Assembly (NCBI GenBank): GCA_034420475.1
Contig: DAOULH010000004.1
Coordinates: 85,259 to 149,258 of the forward strand
Direction: 5' to 3'
From: Bin87 sp034420475
GTDB lineage: Bacteria > Chloroflexota > Dehalococcoidia > Lucifugimonadales > UBA3495
DNA: 64,000 nt
The notes beneath the pieces are model-generated. The model saw nothing but the letters and a program-made list of their open reading frames with translations, was not told the DNA's origin and did not search any database. Within the stretch, counting starts at the first letter, position 1, and each line of letters opens with the position of its first letter. Both the position numbers and the translations under genes were made by a program. Positions 42,413 through 50,827 of this stretch are shown here, in pieces.

Positions 42413-43396
42413 ATGGCGGTTCTGACGCGACGACGACTCTCCTTCCACCCGTGGCCCGCCATGGTCGGCATCTCGCTGGCCGTCTTGGGACTGGGCCTGA
42501 TGATCGCGTCGGTGTTCCTGCCGCCGGACCGGATGTTCCCGGAACCCTGGGCCGTAGAACCGCTGTCGTACATCGGCATCGCCGGGGTTGTGTTCGGCTT
42601 GGCCGTCGCGGTGAGCGTCTATGTGGTTTCGAGTATGCGGCACCGTCACGCCAACGGCCGCAACGGCGCGGATGACTGGAACAAGCTGACCGAGCAGCAC
42701 TTCGAGACCTTCCAGCACGACCTGGGCCGGCCCATGCGCCGCATCCTGGGCAAGTGCCGCGAGGTTCGGGGCGTGCTGGCCGCCACCGGCGAGGACGTGT
42801 CCGACGTTATTCACGAACTGCTGGACGAGATCGAAGAGCAGGCGCCGTCCTTCCGACTCATGATGGGCAACATCCAGGTCATGATCAACCTGGAAACGCC
42901 GGACGCGCCCGTAGAGCGGTATCCCGTGGAACCCTCCGCCGTGGTCAGCCGCATCGTGGAAAGATACACCGGACAGGCCGCCGAGCAGGGCAAGGACATC
43001 GCCTGGTGGTCGGAACCCGAGGATTTCGGCCTTGTCTATTCCGACGCCGCCGCCCTGGAACACATCATTGCCAACCTGGTGGATAACGCGCTCCGCTACG
43101 GCGGGGACTATATCGAGATCACGGTCACCCGCGATTCCCACAATTTCCAGGTGCGCGTGGCCGATGACGGGCCCGGCATTCCGGTCCATTATCGAGCGCA
43201 CCTCTTCGACCGTGGCTGGACGCCGCAACTGGGCCGCAGCGAAGAAAAGACCTCGTCCGGCCTCGGCTTGTACATCAGCCGCACCCTGGCGCTGCGGTAC
43301 GGCGGAGACCTCGCCGTGGAGTCGACGCTGGCGACGGCAGACGGGACCCACACGGTGTTCACGCTGACGCTTCCCGTCGGCGCTCCCGTCGCCTAG
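42413..43396 (+). CDS. Membrane-bound sensor histidine kinase
   Basis: A 327-residue kinase partner of the upstream regulator. Two transmembrane segments (about 17-37 and 52-73) flank a very short extracellular loop, so the sensing part is probably in the membrane. The dimerisation domain contains His102 in FETFQHDLGRPMRR; the ATP domain has N-box HIIANLVDNALRYGG, G1 VADDGPGIP and G2 SSGLGLYISRT. The H-box is unusual in having HDLGRP instead of HELRTP. Translation is linked closely to the regulator. Confidence 0.9.
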   Translation: MAVLTRRRLSFHPWPAMVGISLAVLGLGLMIASVFLPPDRMFPEPWAVEPLSYIGIAGVVFGLAVAVSVYVVSSMRHRHANGRNGADDWNKLTEQHFETFQHDLGRPMRRILGKCREVRGVLAATGEDVSDVIHELLDEIEEQAPSFRLMMGNIQVMINLETPDAPVERYPVEPSAVVSRIVERYTGQAAEQGKDIAWWSEPEDFGLVYSDAAALEHIIANLVDNALRYGGDYIEITVTRDSHNFQVRVADDGPGIPVHYRAHLFDRGWTPQLGRSEEKTSSGLGLYISRTLALRYGGDLAVESTLATADGTHTVFTLTLPVGAPVA

Positions 43397-43427
43397 CGGC
43401 CCGCCTGCTGCTTCGGACCGTCGTACA

Positions 43428-44267
43428 TTGTGGCAGCAGATCGCAGCCGTCACCGCCGCAGTCCTGCTGGTGGTTTTGTTCCTTGCGCTTTGGCTATCGA
43501 ATTTGCCGGGTCTTCCTGCCGTGCCTTACCGGGCGGAGCGGCCTCAGCCCACGGCCACTCCGATACCGGCGCTGCCCACTCCCGTGGTGGTGACCGCCAC
43601 ACCGACCGTTACCCCCACACCCACGCCGACCGCGCGGCCCACGCCGACCCCGCCTCCCACGCCGGTCCCCACGCCTACGCCGCGGCCCACACCGACCCGG
43701 CCCCAACCTACGCCCACGCCGCGACCGCATTTCCTGGAAGTGCACGAACCGGCGGATATGTCGACCATCTACGGCCCCCCGGTGACGGTCGTTTCCGGAT
43801 CCACGCTGCCCTGGTCAATCGTTGAGTTCATCTATGTCAGCAGCGAGTTCCCGGAGCGAGACGTCAGGATTCAGGCGGACGCCGCCGGGAACTATGCCGG
43901 CACGGTGCCGTTGTCCGAAGGGACAAACGTGATTGAGGTGATCGGGTACCACGGCTCATCCTCGCGACAACAACGCCAGTTCCTCCAGGTCAATTACGTG
44001 GGCTCTCAGGAAGAGCTGACCTTGACCATTACGGAGCCTCCTGACGGGTCTGCGGTAAGCAACCGCCGCCTGGCCATCACCGGGATCACTGCGCCCGACG
44101 CTGAAGTGGTGATAAACGACCTGATCCCCGCGCTGCCCGATCCCACCGGGCAATGGATTGCCAACGTTCTGCTCCAGCCCGGCGCTAACACAATCCGGGT
44201 GGTGGCATCCCGGGGCGACGAAGCAACCGAAGCGGTCGTCACGGTCACCTACCAACCCGGCCCGTGA
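43428..44267 (+). CDS. Membrane-anchored surface protein with Thr/Pro-rich stalk
   Basis: About 279 residues. It starts at TTG 43428 with a hydrophobic anchor (VTAAVLLVVLFLALWLS), then a stalk of about 50 residues almost entirely T and P (TPTPTARPTPTPP type), and two beta-sandwich modules (HFLEVHEPADMSTIYGPPVTV and LTLTITEPPDGSAVSNRRLAITG) of a bacterial Ig-like kind. It resembles glucodextranase-type stress-bearing surface proteins. It follows the kinase gene by 31 bases, so the two-component system may control it or sense its state. The TTG start is not certain. Confidence 0.75.
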   Translation: MWQQIAAVTAAVLLVVLFLALWLSNLPGLPAVPYRAERPQPTATPIPALPTPVVVTATPTVTPTPTPTARPTPTPPPTPVPTPTPRPTPTRPQPTPTPRPHFLEVHEPADMSTIYGPPVTVVSGSTLPWSIVEFIYVSSEFPERDVRIQADAAGNYAGTVPLSEGTNVIEVIGYHGSSSRQQRQFLQVNYVGSQEELTLTITEPPDGSAVSNRRLAITGITAPDAEVVINDLIPALPDPTGQWIANVLLQPGANTIRVVASRGDEATEAVVTVTYQPGP

Positions 44268-44320
44268 CCCTGCTCCGGCCATGTCGTGGCCCGGCCTGTC
44301 CTTCCCGCCCGAGCGACCAC

Positions 44321-44457
44321 CTCACGCGTACCCAGCGTCGCAGGAACTGTCATTGCGAGCGCAGCGCGGCAATCTCGTCAGGGCAACGGACGCCGCCGCG
44401 GGAACGAGATCGCCACGTCGCTGCGCTCCTCGCGATGACAGACCGGGTAGGCGTGAG
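44321..44457. repeat. Best-preserved copy of dispersed GTCATTGCGAG element (137 bp)
   Basis: Outer inverted repeat CTCACGCGTACCC (44321-44333) and GGGTAGGCGTGAG (44445-44457), one mismatch. Inside, GTCATTGCGAGCGCAGCG... (from 44349) pairs with the region ending CTCGCGATGACA (44440). The nested palindromes suggest a small transposable element rather than a simple repeat. It fills the gap between the surface protein and dnaG; the remaining gap sequence holds a possible -10 (TAAAAT near 44494) for dnaG. Confidence 0.75.
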
Positions 44458-44537
44458 CGCAATCCAGAGGTACACCAATCGGAGGTTTTGTGGTAAAATA
44501 GGTTTGGCGAATTGTCTTTGTGGTAATTTGCTTTCCT

Positions 44538-46379
44538 ATGACGCAACTTGATGACGTAAAAAGCCGGCTGGACATCGTCGAATTAGTCGGCGGTTACGTT
44601 CAGTTGCAGAGGGCGGGCAGCTCCTTCAAGGCGAATTGCCCTTTCCACCAGGAAAGGACGCCTTCATTTTTCGTGTTCCCTGACCGCCAGTCCTGGCGCT
44701 GCTTCGGCGCCTGCGCTGAGGGCGGCGACGCCTTTTCCTTCGTGATGAAGGCCGACCGGGTGGACTTCAGGGAAGCCCTGGTTCGCCTGGGCGCCCGTGT
44801 CGGCGTCACCATCACCGACCAGGCGGAAACCGGCGGCCGTTCTCAGCTGCTCTTTGAGATCAACGACGCGGCGCGCCAGTTCTTCCAGCGTGTTCTGGCG
44901 GAACCGGAAGCCGACTTCGTGCGCGAATACCTGCGCCGGCGCGGCCTCAACGACCGGTCGTTGCAGACCTTCGAGTTCGGCTACAGCCCGGCGCGGGACA
45001 ATCGGCTCCTGGCGCACCTGACCAGCGCCGGTTACGAGACGCAAACCATCGCCGAAGCCGGCCTGGCTCGGGAAACCGAGGACGGACGCTTCTACGATCT
45101 GTTCCGCGGTCGGCTGATGATCCCCATCCGGGACTGGTCGGCGCGGGTTGCCGGGTTCGGCAGCCGGGCCCTGGACGACAACGCCACCCCGAAATATCTC
45201 AATACACCCCGGACTCCGGTGTTTGACAAATCCCGAATTCTGTACGCCATGCACCTGGCCAAAGAACCCGTCCGCCAGCACGGCGCGGTAATCGTCGAAG
45301 GCTACATGGACGCCGTGATGGCCCACCAGCACGGGTTCGACAACGTGGTCGCGTCCATGGGCACCGCTCTGACGGAACACCAAGTTGCCCTGGTGCGCCG
45401 GTTGACCCATCGCGTCACCATGGCCCTCGACGGCGACCCCGCCGGCCGCAACGCCACGCTGCGCAGCCTGGAATCGTCCTGGGGCGTTTTCCAACAGCGC
45501 GACCAGCGATCCGCCAATCGGGCCGGCGCGTCCGTCCTACAGCAGCCGGAGGCATTGGACCTCCGGGTCGCGGAACTGCCGCCCGGCAAAGACCCGGACG
45601 ACTACATCCGCCAGTCACCCCACGATTGGACCGAGTTTATTGAAGCCGCCGCCCCGCTGTTCGACTACCTGCTGGCCGCGCTGACGGAGCGCTTCGATAT
45701 CGGCAATGACGACGGGCGTTCCCAGGTCGCGCAAACCATGCTGCGCTTGGTAGCCCAAATACCGGACCACATAGACCGGGATTTATACCTGGATACCTTG
45801 GCCAAGCACTTATCAGTAGATGTCGAGACCTTGCGAGCAGAGATGCACGTAGTCGCGCGTAGGGAGGTTCCTGGCCGGCGCGCCAACCGCGTCCCGGCTA
45901 CTGCTGATGAAGCGATATCGCTACCCGGCCGCGACCGGAACCGAACCGAAGAGCTGGTGTTGGCGATATTGCTGCAACACCGGGACCAGCTGGAAAAAGA
46001 CGCGGCCAAATCCGTCCACTTGGGATGGTTCACCCGCTCTGAGAACCGGGAAATTTTTCGATCCGTATGTTCTGTTATGGACACCAACACGAATGACGAG
46101 GCATCGGTTCCACCCGAATTGGAACCTCACTTCAACCAGTTGCGCGACACCGACCTGATGCTCTCTACTCCGGCTAAAGTCGAACGGGCCTGGCAGCAAG
46201 CCTGCTTGAACCTCGAAAAGGAGCACCTGAACAAAGAAATCCACCAATCAACCGATGCGATGGAGGACGAGGACATTTTCGAATCCGATTCCGAAATCCT
46301 CACCAATTGGTTGATTAATACGCAACGCCGACGCGAGATCGACCTGCTGCGGCAGCCAGCCTCGCCACACCACAGATAA
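44538..46379 (+). CDS. dnaG: DNA primase DnaG
   Basis: Makes RNA primers for replication. The zinc finger is Cys34, His37, Cys55 and Cys59 (CPFHQERTPSFFVFPDRQSW, then CFGAC); the C-x3-C end is the variant also seen in other Chloroflexota and Actinobacteria. TOPRIM residues are in VIVEGYMDAVMAHQHG and ALDGDPAG. The helicase-interaction domain fills the C-terminus. Length 613 residues. ATG 44538 begins the conserved MTQLDDVKSRLDI start. The sigma factor gene follows 11 bases later, the classic dnaG-rpoD order. Confidence 0.97.
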   Translation: MTQLDDVKSRLDIVELVGGYVQLQRAGSSFKANCPFHQERTPSFFVFPDRQSWRCFGACAEGGDAFSFVMKADRVDFREALVRLGARVGVTITDQAETGGRSQLLFEINDAARQFFQRVLAEPEADFVREYLRRRGLNDRSLQTFEFGYSPARDNRLLAHLTSAGYETQTIAEAGLARETEDGRFYDLFRGRLMIPIRDWSARVAGFGSRALDDNATPKYLNTPRTPVFDKSRILYAMHLAKEPVRQHGAVIVEGYMDAVMAHQHGFDNVVASMGTALTEHQVALVRRLTHRVTMALDGDPAGRNATLRSLESSWGVFQQRDQRSANRAGASVLQQPEALDLRVAELPPGKDPDDYIRQSPHDWTEFIEAAAPLFDYLLAALTERFDIGNDDGRSQVAQTMLRLVAQIPDHIDRDLYLDTLAKHLSVDVETLRAEMHVVARREVPGRRANRVPATADEAISLPGRDRNRTEELVLAILLQHRDQLEKDAAKSVHLGWFTRSENREIFRSVCSVMDTNTNDEASVPPELEPHFNQLRDTDLMLSTPAKVERAWQQACLNLEKEHLNKEIHQSTDAMEDEDIFESDSEILTNWLINTQRRREIDLLRQPASPHHR

Positions 46380-46390
46380 AGGAGGGGTTT

Positions 46391-48250
46391 ATGACCATCA
46401 TCAACAACCGCCGCAACGTAATCGTGCCCGACGAAGACGGGGACTATGACGCGGGTGAAGCGGTCGCCATCTCCGACGACTCAGATAACTACGGCCGGGC
46501 CCGCTCCGGTGCGGCCGTCGCCGACGAAGCGGACTACGAAGACGAACGCGCCGAAGAGGACGACGTGAGCGTCGCCGTCGTGATTGTCGACGACCCGGAC
46601 TCGACCGAAGACGAATGGCAAATCCGCCGCGCCGCCGCCGTCCGCACCGTCCTTCCCGAGCTGGACGGCCCGTCCGCCCGGGACATGGAGCGTGAAGAAC
46701 GCGATTGGGCCGACGTCGATACTTCCGATGGCAACGATGCCCTGGATGATCCGGTACGCATGTACCTGCGCGAAATCGGCCGGGTTGACCTGCTCACCTC
46801 CGCCGACGAGCGCCGGCTGGCCCGTGAGCTCGAAGGGCTGAACCACCTGCGCAAGTTCGACGGCATGAGCTACCTGTCCAAGCTGGACAACCCCGAAGAG
46901 ATCGAAAAAGCTCTGGACGGCCAGCCGCTGCTCGAGTCCAAAGACACCTGCCGCAAGGTGGCGGCCCGACTGGCGAACGGCTTCAGCATCGACTACCTGC
47001 CGGTTATCGGCGACGTCGAGTTGGACAACGCCGTCTGGGAAACCACCATGCTGTTGCTGGCGCGGATCGCCAACGCGGCGCCGCTGGTCCGCTCCCTGGC
47101 CCGCTATCTCGAACTCAACGAGGCCATGCCCCTGGACGAAGTGAAGGATTCCCCGGCGCTTCGCAAGGCCATCGACGCCGAGGTCTCCCAGGAGATGATT
47201 GACCAGGTAGCCAGCGACCTGAGCATCAGCCCGGAGGTCGCCTACCAGCGCATCGTCCAGCTCTCGCTGGACACCTGGGTATTGCCCCAGAACATCGTTG
47301 ACGTGGTGACCGGCTACGTGCCGATTTGGGCGGAGCTGCATCCCGACGGCGTGGAAGGCTGCTACAGCCCGGAACAAGGGTTGGACGTGCCGTCGGTGTA
47401 CGTCCACGACGATGAATGTTCGCTGTTGCTGCTCTCCCAATTGCTGCGCGAGCCCGGCCTGATCGACCGCGTGGAGGCGAAAAAGTTCGAGGCGGCCGGC
47501 TATTACTACATCACGATGAAGAACGGCGAGCGGGCCCAGACCCATCTGACCGAAGCCAACCTTCGCCTCGTGGTGAGCGTGGCCAAGAAGTACATCGGCC
47601 GCGGCATGGCCCTGCTGGACATGATCCAGGAGGGCAACATCGGCTTGATTCGCGCGGTGGAAAAGTTCGACTACCGCAAGGGTTACAAGTTCAGCACCTA
47701 CGCTACCTGGTGGATCCGCCAGGCCATCACCCGCGCCATCGCGGACCAGGCGCGCACCATCCGCATTCCCGTCCACATGGTGGAGACCATCAACAAGCTG
47801 ATGCGGCACCACCGCCGGCTGCTCCAGGAAAAGGGCCGCGAGCCTTCCACCGAAGAGCTGGCGGAAGCCATGGAAATGACCCCCGAAAAGGTCGAGGAGA
47901 TCCAGAAGATCTCCCAGGAGCCGGTCTCGCTGGAAACCCCCATCGGAGAGGAGGAGGACTCCTTCCTCGGGGACTTCATCGAAGACCGCACCACCCTCGC
48001 GCCGGCCGACGCGGCGTCGGCGCAACTGCTCCGCGAACAGGTGCAGGAGGTGCTGGATACCCTGACCGACCGGGAAAGTCGCGTGCTCAAACTGCGCTTC
48101 GGTCTGGAAGACGGACGCACGCGGACCCTCGAGGAAGTCGGCCGCGAATTCGGGGTAACCCGCGAACGGATCCGTCAGATCGAGGCCAAAGCCATCCGAA
48201 AGCTGCGCCACCCCACGCGGTCCAAGAAACTGCGCGACTATCTGGAATAA
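46391..48250 (+). CDS. rpoD: Primary sigma factor RpoD (sigma-70)
   Basis: Main promoter-recognition factor, 619 residues. Region 1.2 (119-148: DPVRMYLREIGRVDLLTSADE) is followed by a long nonconserved insert (about 150-376), then region 2 (LRLVVSVAKKYIGRGMALLDMIQEGN and FSTYATWWIRQAITRAI), region 3 and region 4 (TLEEVGREFGVTRERIRQIEAKAIRKLRHP). The N-terminus is very acidic (EEDDVSVAVV, DDPDSTEDEWQ). AAAGGAGGGG lies before the ATG at an ideal distance. It ends before a perfect 10-bp hairpin. Confidence 0.97.
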   Translation: MTIINNRRNVIVPDEDGDYDAGEAVAISDDSDNYGRARSGAAVADEADYEDERAEEDDVSVAVVIVDDPDSTEDEWQIRRAAAVRTVLPELDGPSARDMEREERDWADVDTSDGNDALDDPVRMYLREIGRVDLLTSADERRLARELEGLNHLRKFDGMSYLSKLDNPEEIEKALDGQPLLESKDTCRKVAARLANGFSIDYLPVIGDVELDNAVWETTMLLLARIANAAPLVRSLARYLELNEAMPLDEVKDSPALRKAIDAEVSQEMIDQVASDLSISPEVAYQRIVQLSLDTWVLPQNIVDVVTGYVPIWAELHPDGVEGCYSPEQGLDVPSVYVHDDECSLLLLSQLLREPGLIDRVEAKKFEAAGYYYITMKNGERAQTHLTEANLRLVVSVAKKYIGRGMALLDMIQEGNIGLIRAVEKFDYRKGYKFSTYATWWIRQAITRAIADQARTIRIPVHMVETINKLMRHHRRLLQEKGREPSTEELAEAMEMTPEKVEEIQKISQEPVSLETPIGEEEDSFLGDFIEDRTTLAPADAASAQLLREQVQEVLDTLTDRESRVLKLRFGLEDGRTRTLEEVGREFGVTRERIRQIEAKAIRKLRHPTRSKKLRDYLE

Positions 48251-48279
48251 TCCCGACAACCGGGAACGTTTCGCATCTC

Positions 48280-48302
48280 GGGGCAGCGCTGAGCGCTGCC
48301 CC
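48280..48302 (+). terminator. Strong hairpin downstream of rpoD
   Basis: GGGGCAGCGC (48280-48289), loop TGA, GCGCTGCCCC (48293-48302): a perfect 10-bp stem. No T run follows, so it is not a canonical intrinsic terminator; it may still pause polymerase or protect the transcript end. It is 29 bases after the rpoD stop. Confidence 0.5.
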
Positions 48303-48451
48303 GCACGTCTTCAGATGGATGAACGGGTTACCGATTCCTCATAGACTTTTTGTAAAACCGCCAAAGATTGCCGCCCGATATGCAGGCAAATCATCGACAT
48401 CAACCCTATACTCCGGGCTGCATACCCAGTCTGGAACGGGTAAGGGAGGTA

Positions 48452-48652
48452 ATGTCGGTGGAAGCGATGGAGTTCCCGATTTGTCAACAGTGCAACATCG
48501 GGGCGTTGGTGCCCCTCTCGGACTATGGCGCCCAGGGTGCGCCGGTCCACTATAAAGCTTGGACCTGCACCAACCCCGGTTGCGGATACAACATCAAAAT
48601 CCGCAACGGAGATATATTCGTCAACGAACCCATACGGGCGGGAAGGCACTGA
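48452..48652 (+). CDS. Zinc-ribbon protein, 66 residues
   Basis: A small protein with ICQQCN and TCTNPGCGYN, two CxxC-like knuckles (CxxC and CxxxxC) that should bind one zinc. GGGAGG precedes ATG 48452. The frame is open upstream to 48368 but the conserved part starts here. Such ribbons occur in RNA polymerase-associated and stress proteins; no specific partner is evident. It comes after rpoD and before the sortase-fold gene, all plus strand. Confidence 0.65.
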   Translation: MSVEAMEFPICQQCNIGALVPLSDYGAQGAPVHYKAWTCTNPGCGYNIKIRNGDIFVNEPIRAGRH

Positions 48653-48762
48653 TCACGGTGTCCTTCCCGAGCCGGATTTAATGGGCGCTCCGCCGGGATG
48701 CCGGCGGAGTCGGATCGCGCGCACGAGCGGAAAGTGGCGCGAGAAATACACAGGAAGCGAAT

Positions 48763-49527
48763 ATGCAAATTGGACTTGACTACATCCAGATGCGCACCCG
48801 GGCGCAATATTACGGGTTGCGCTGGGCCGGCATCTCTCTCCTTGCAATCGGCGGAATCCTGGCCGCGGCCGGCATCGCCTACTACGGGTATCTCTATTTC
48901 CAGAGGGCCAGCCTGGATGATTATGAAGCGCTGCGTCAGGACGCCACGCTGATTGAATCTGCGGCCCCAGCAGGCACGGCAGGCGGAACGGGAGCGTCCA
49001 TCGTTTCGCTGCCCCCCGGAGCGCACTCTCAACACCTGGCGGAATTGGGCTACACCGAGATGCCCAGCTCCGCAGCCTGGCCCGTAGGAACCCAGCCGAC
49101 GGCGTCTCGTCTGATCATTCCCACGCTGGGGATCGACGCCAAACTGGATGCGGTCAGCGTCTCCGGCAGATCGATCGCCCGTTACGCCGCTGCTGACAAC
49201 CCCGCCGCAGGTTACTCCTCGGTAACCGCCAATCCCGGCGAACGCGGAGCGATGTGGCTCTTTGGTCCCACCGGCCCGGGGGTGCGCAGTTTTGGCAGCC
49301 TGACCAACGCGCCCGGTTTGATCACCAGGGGCGAGGAACTGTTGATATTCGTGAACACGTCGGAGCGCGACTACCTCTATGCGGCTACACACAGCGAAGT
49401 GGTTCCGGCTGCGGATTTGCGCCTGAACAGCAGCGACCGCGCCACCATCCACCTGGTCGTTCCCGTACCCAACGGCTGGTACGACCACTTCCTGATCCTG
49501 AGCGGAGAGCTGATCGGATTCCGCTGA
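48763..49527 (+). CDS. Sortase-fold membrane protein lacking the catalytic residues
   Basis: About 254 residues with one N-terminal transmembrane helix (LRWAGISLLAIGGILAAAGIAYYGYLYF, residues 19-46) and an extracytoplasmic domain with class D/E sortase landmarks: SRLIIPTLGIDAKLDAVSVSG, NPGERGAMWLFG and a late strand TIHLVVPVPNGWYDHFLIL. In active sortases GH would stand at the 'LFG' position (about 166-168) and a Cys near 232-234; here both are replaced (F/G and V/V). So it is probably a pseudoenzyme, or a related fold with another task. A short, Ala-rich spacer lies after the membrane helix. Confidence 0.7.
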   Translation: MQIGLDYIQMRTRAQYYGLRWAGISLLAIGGILAAAGIAYYGYLYFQRASLDDYEALRQDATLIESAAPAGTAGGTGASIVSLPPGAHSQHLAELGYTEMPSSAAWPVGTQPTASRLIIPTLGIDAKLDAVSVSGRSIARYAAADNPAAGYSSVTANPGERGAMWLFGPTGPGVRSFGSLTNAPGLITRGEELLIFVNTSERDYLYAATHSEVVPAADLRLNSSDRATIHLVVPVPNGWYDHFLILSGELIGFR

Positions 49528-49559
49528 ACTTTCGCCTCATCGACCGGAAATTATCCGGG

Positions 49560-49579
49560 ACCGGAAACTATCCGGTTTT
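49560..49579. terminator. Weak hairpin at the convergent sortase-fold / CBS gene end
   Basis: ACCGGA (49560-49565) and TCCGGT (49571-49576) around AACTA, then TTTG. It is 33 bases past the sortase-fold stop and overlaps the last codons of the CBS gene on the other strand. The stem is only six bp, so the call is weak. Confidence 0.3.
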
Positions 49580-50827
49580 GCTTCGTTTCGCTGCGGCTGG
49601 GGGTATCAGCCGCAGTTCGTATATGCGGCGTCCCCGCACCTGCGTGACCTCGATCAACGTCCGGTCCGAAACCACCACGTCCCCTACGGACGGCATCCGC
49701 CCCAAGCGCGTGTAGACGTATCCTCCGATGGTGTTGACGTCTTCGGAATCGAACTCCAGGCCCAGCACGCGGGAAACGTCTTCCACCGGCGCGGTAGCTT
49801 TGACCAGCCAGGAGCCATCGGCCGCCGGCGCGAGTTCCACGGCAGCAGCATCATCGAACTCGTCGTCGATCTCGCCAACGATCTCTTCCAGCACGTCTTC
49901 CAGGGTGACAATTCCTTCCACCCCGCCGTACTCGTCCACCACGATGGCCATCTGCAGGGACTTCGACCGCATCAGGTGCAGCAGATCATCGACGGCCATG
50001 TTTTCCGCCACGAATTCCGGCTCCCGCATCATGGCGTCAACGCTGGCTTCGGTCGCGCCATCGGCCACCACCTGCAAGACGTCGCTGATGTGGATGATCC
50101 CAACCACGTTGTCCATCGTGTCCCGATAAACCGGCAGCCGCGTGTGCCTGGTGCTGACCAGCATCCGGACCAGTTCGTCCACCGGGACCGTCACCTCCAC
50201 GGCCTGCACGTCCAGCCGTGGCACCATGATGTCCTTGACGTCAAGATCATCCATGTGGCTGATGGACCGGACCATGTCGATGTCGTTGCGGTCCAGGTTC
50301 ATCAGTTCCGCGGGCGTCAGCGTCGACCCGTCCGCATGACCGTTCTCCGGATCGCCGTCCGAACTGCCTTCCATGGCAATTGGCAAACTTGGGCCGCTTT
50401 CGGACCCGGCCCGGTTTCCGTCGCCGGCCCATCGCCTGGGATCCGCCACGCGGCGCGCGGCCCGTGGAAATTGCCGGGTCCATAATCGGGCGCCGAGGTA
50501 AACGCCCGCCAAAACTGCCGAGGTCGCCAGCACCGCGACCGCCAGCGCGATGATGGCCGGCGAGCCGTTGGCAAGTTGGTACGCGACCGACAATGCGGAG
50601 CCGCCGGCGGCGGCAGCGGCGGCAGCTAACAGGATCCCAATCGCCGGGGATGACGGCCGGGCCAAAAATACCGCAGAGGCTTGGCTCTGTCGTCTGGACG
50701 CTACAGCGACACTGGCCCAAGCGAAAATCAGCAGCGAAGCTGCCAGGAACAATAACGGAGGTAAACTACTATCAGTATCCAAGCCAGTGGCCCTCAACCG
50801 ACGCTCGGCGCGCCGAGAGCGGGTCAA
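49568..50827 (-). CDS. CorC/HlyC-type CBS-domain membrane protein
   Basis: A 419-residue protein with three N-terminal hydrophobic segments (LPPLLFLAASLLIFAWASV, IGILLAAAAAAAGGSAL and IIALAVAVLATSAVLAGVYLG), then two CBS domains (VKDIMVPRLDVQAVEV... and MAIVVDEYGGVEGIVTLEDVLEEIVG) and a C-terminal CorC_HlyC domain (NTIGGYVYTRLGRMPSVGD). The family is linked to magnesium or cobalt export and membrane tolerance. The membrane domain looks shorter and less conserved than a standard CNNM/DUF21 domain, so transport is not sure. It overlaps the glmU stop by four bases. Confidence 0.85.
   Translation of the reverse strand: MTRSRRAERRLRATGLDTDSSLPPLLFLAASLLIFAWASVAVASRRQSQASAVFLARPSSPAIGILLAAAAAAAGGSALSVAYQLANGSPAIIALAVAVLATSAVLAGVYLGARLWTRQFPRAARRVADPRRWAGDGNRAGSESGPSLPIAMEGSSDGDPENGHADGSTLTPAELMNLDRNDIDMVRSISHMDDLDVKDIMVPRLDVQAVEVTVPVDELVRMLVSTRHTRLPVYRDTMDNVVGIIHISDVLQVVADGATEASVDAMMREPEFVAENMAVDDLLHLMRSKSLQMAIVVDEYGGVEGIVTLEDVLEEIVGEIDDEFDDAAAVELAPAADGSWLVKATAPVEDVSRVLGLEFDSEDVNTIGGYVYTRLGRMPSVGDVVVSDRTLIEVTQVRGRRIYELRLIPPAAAKRSKTG

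Noticed and set aside
43590..43735. C- and A-rich tandem tract, possible minisatellite or CRISPR
   Set aside because: It codes for the Thr/Pro-rich stalk of a surface protein in an open frame; the periodicity is codon-driven.
46481..48259. 592-residue minus-strand frame over rpoD
   Set aside because: Antisense of a conserved gene; open only because of the high GC and codon bias.
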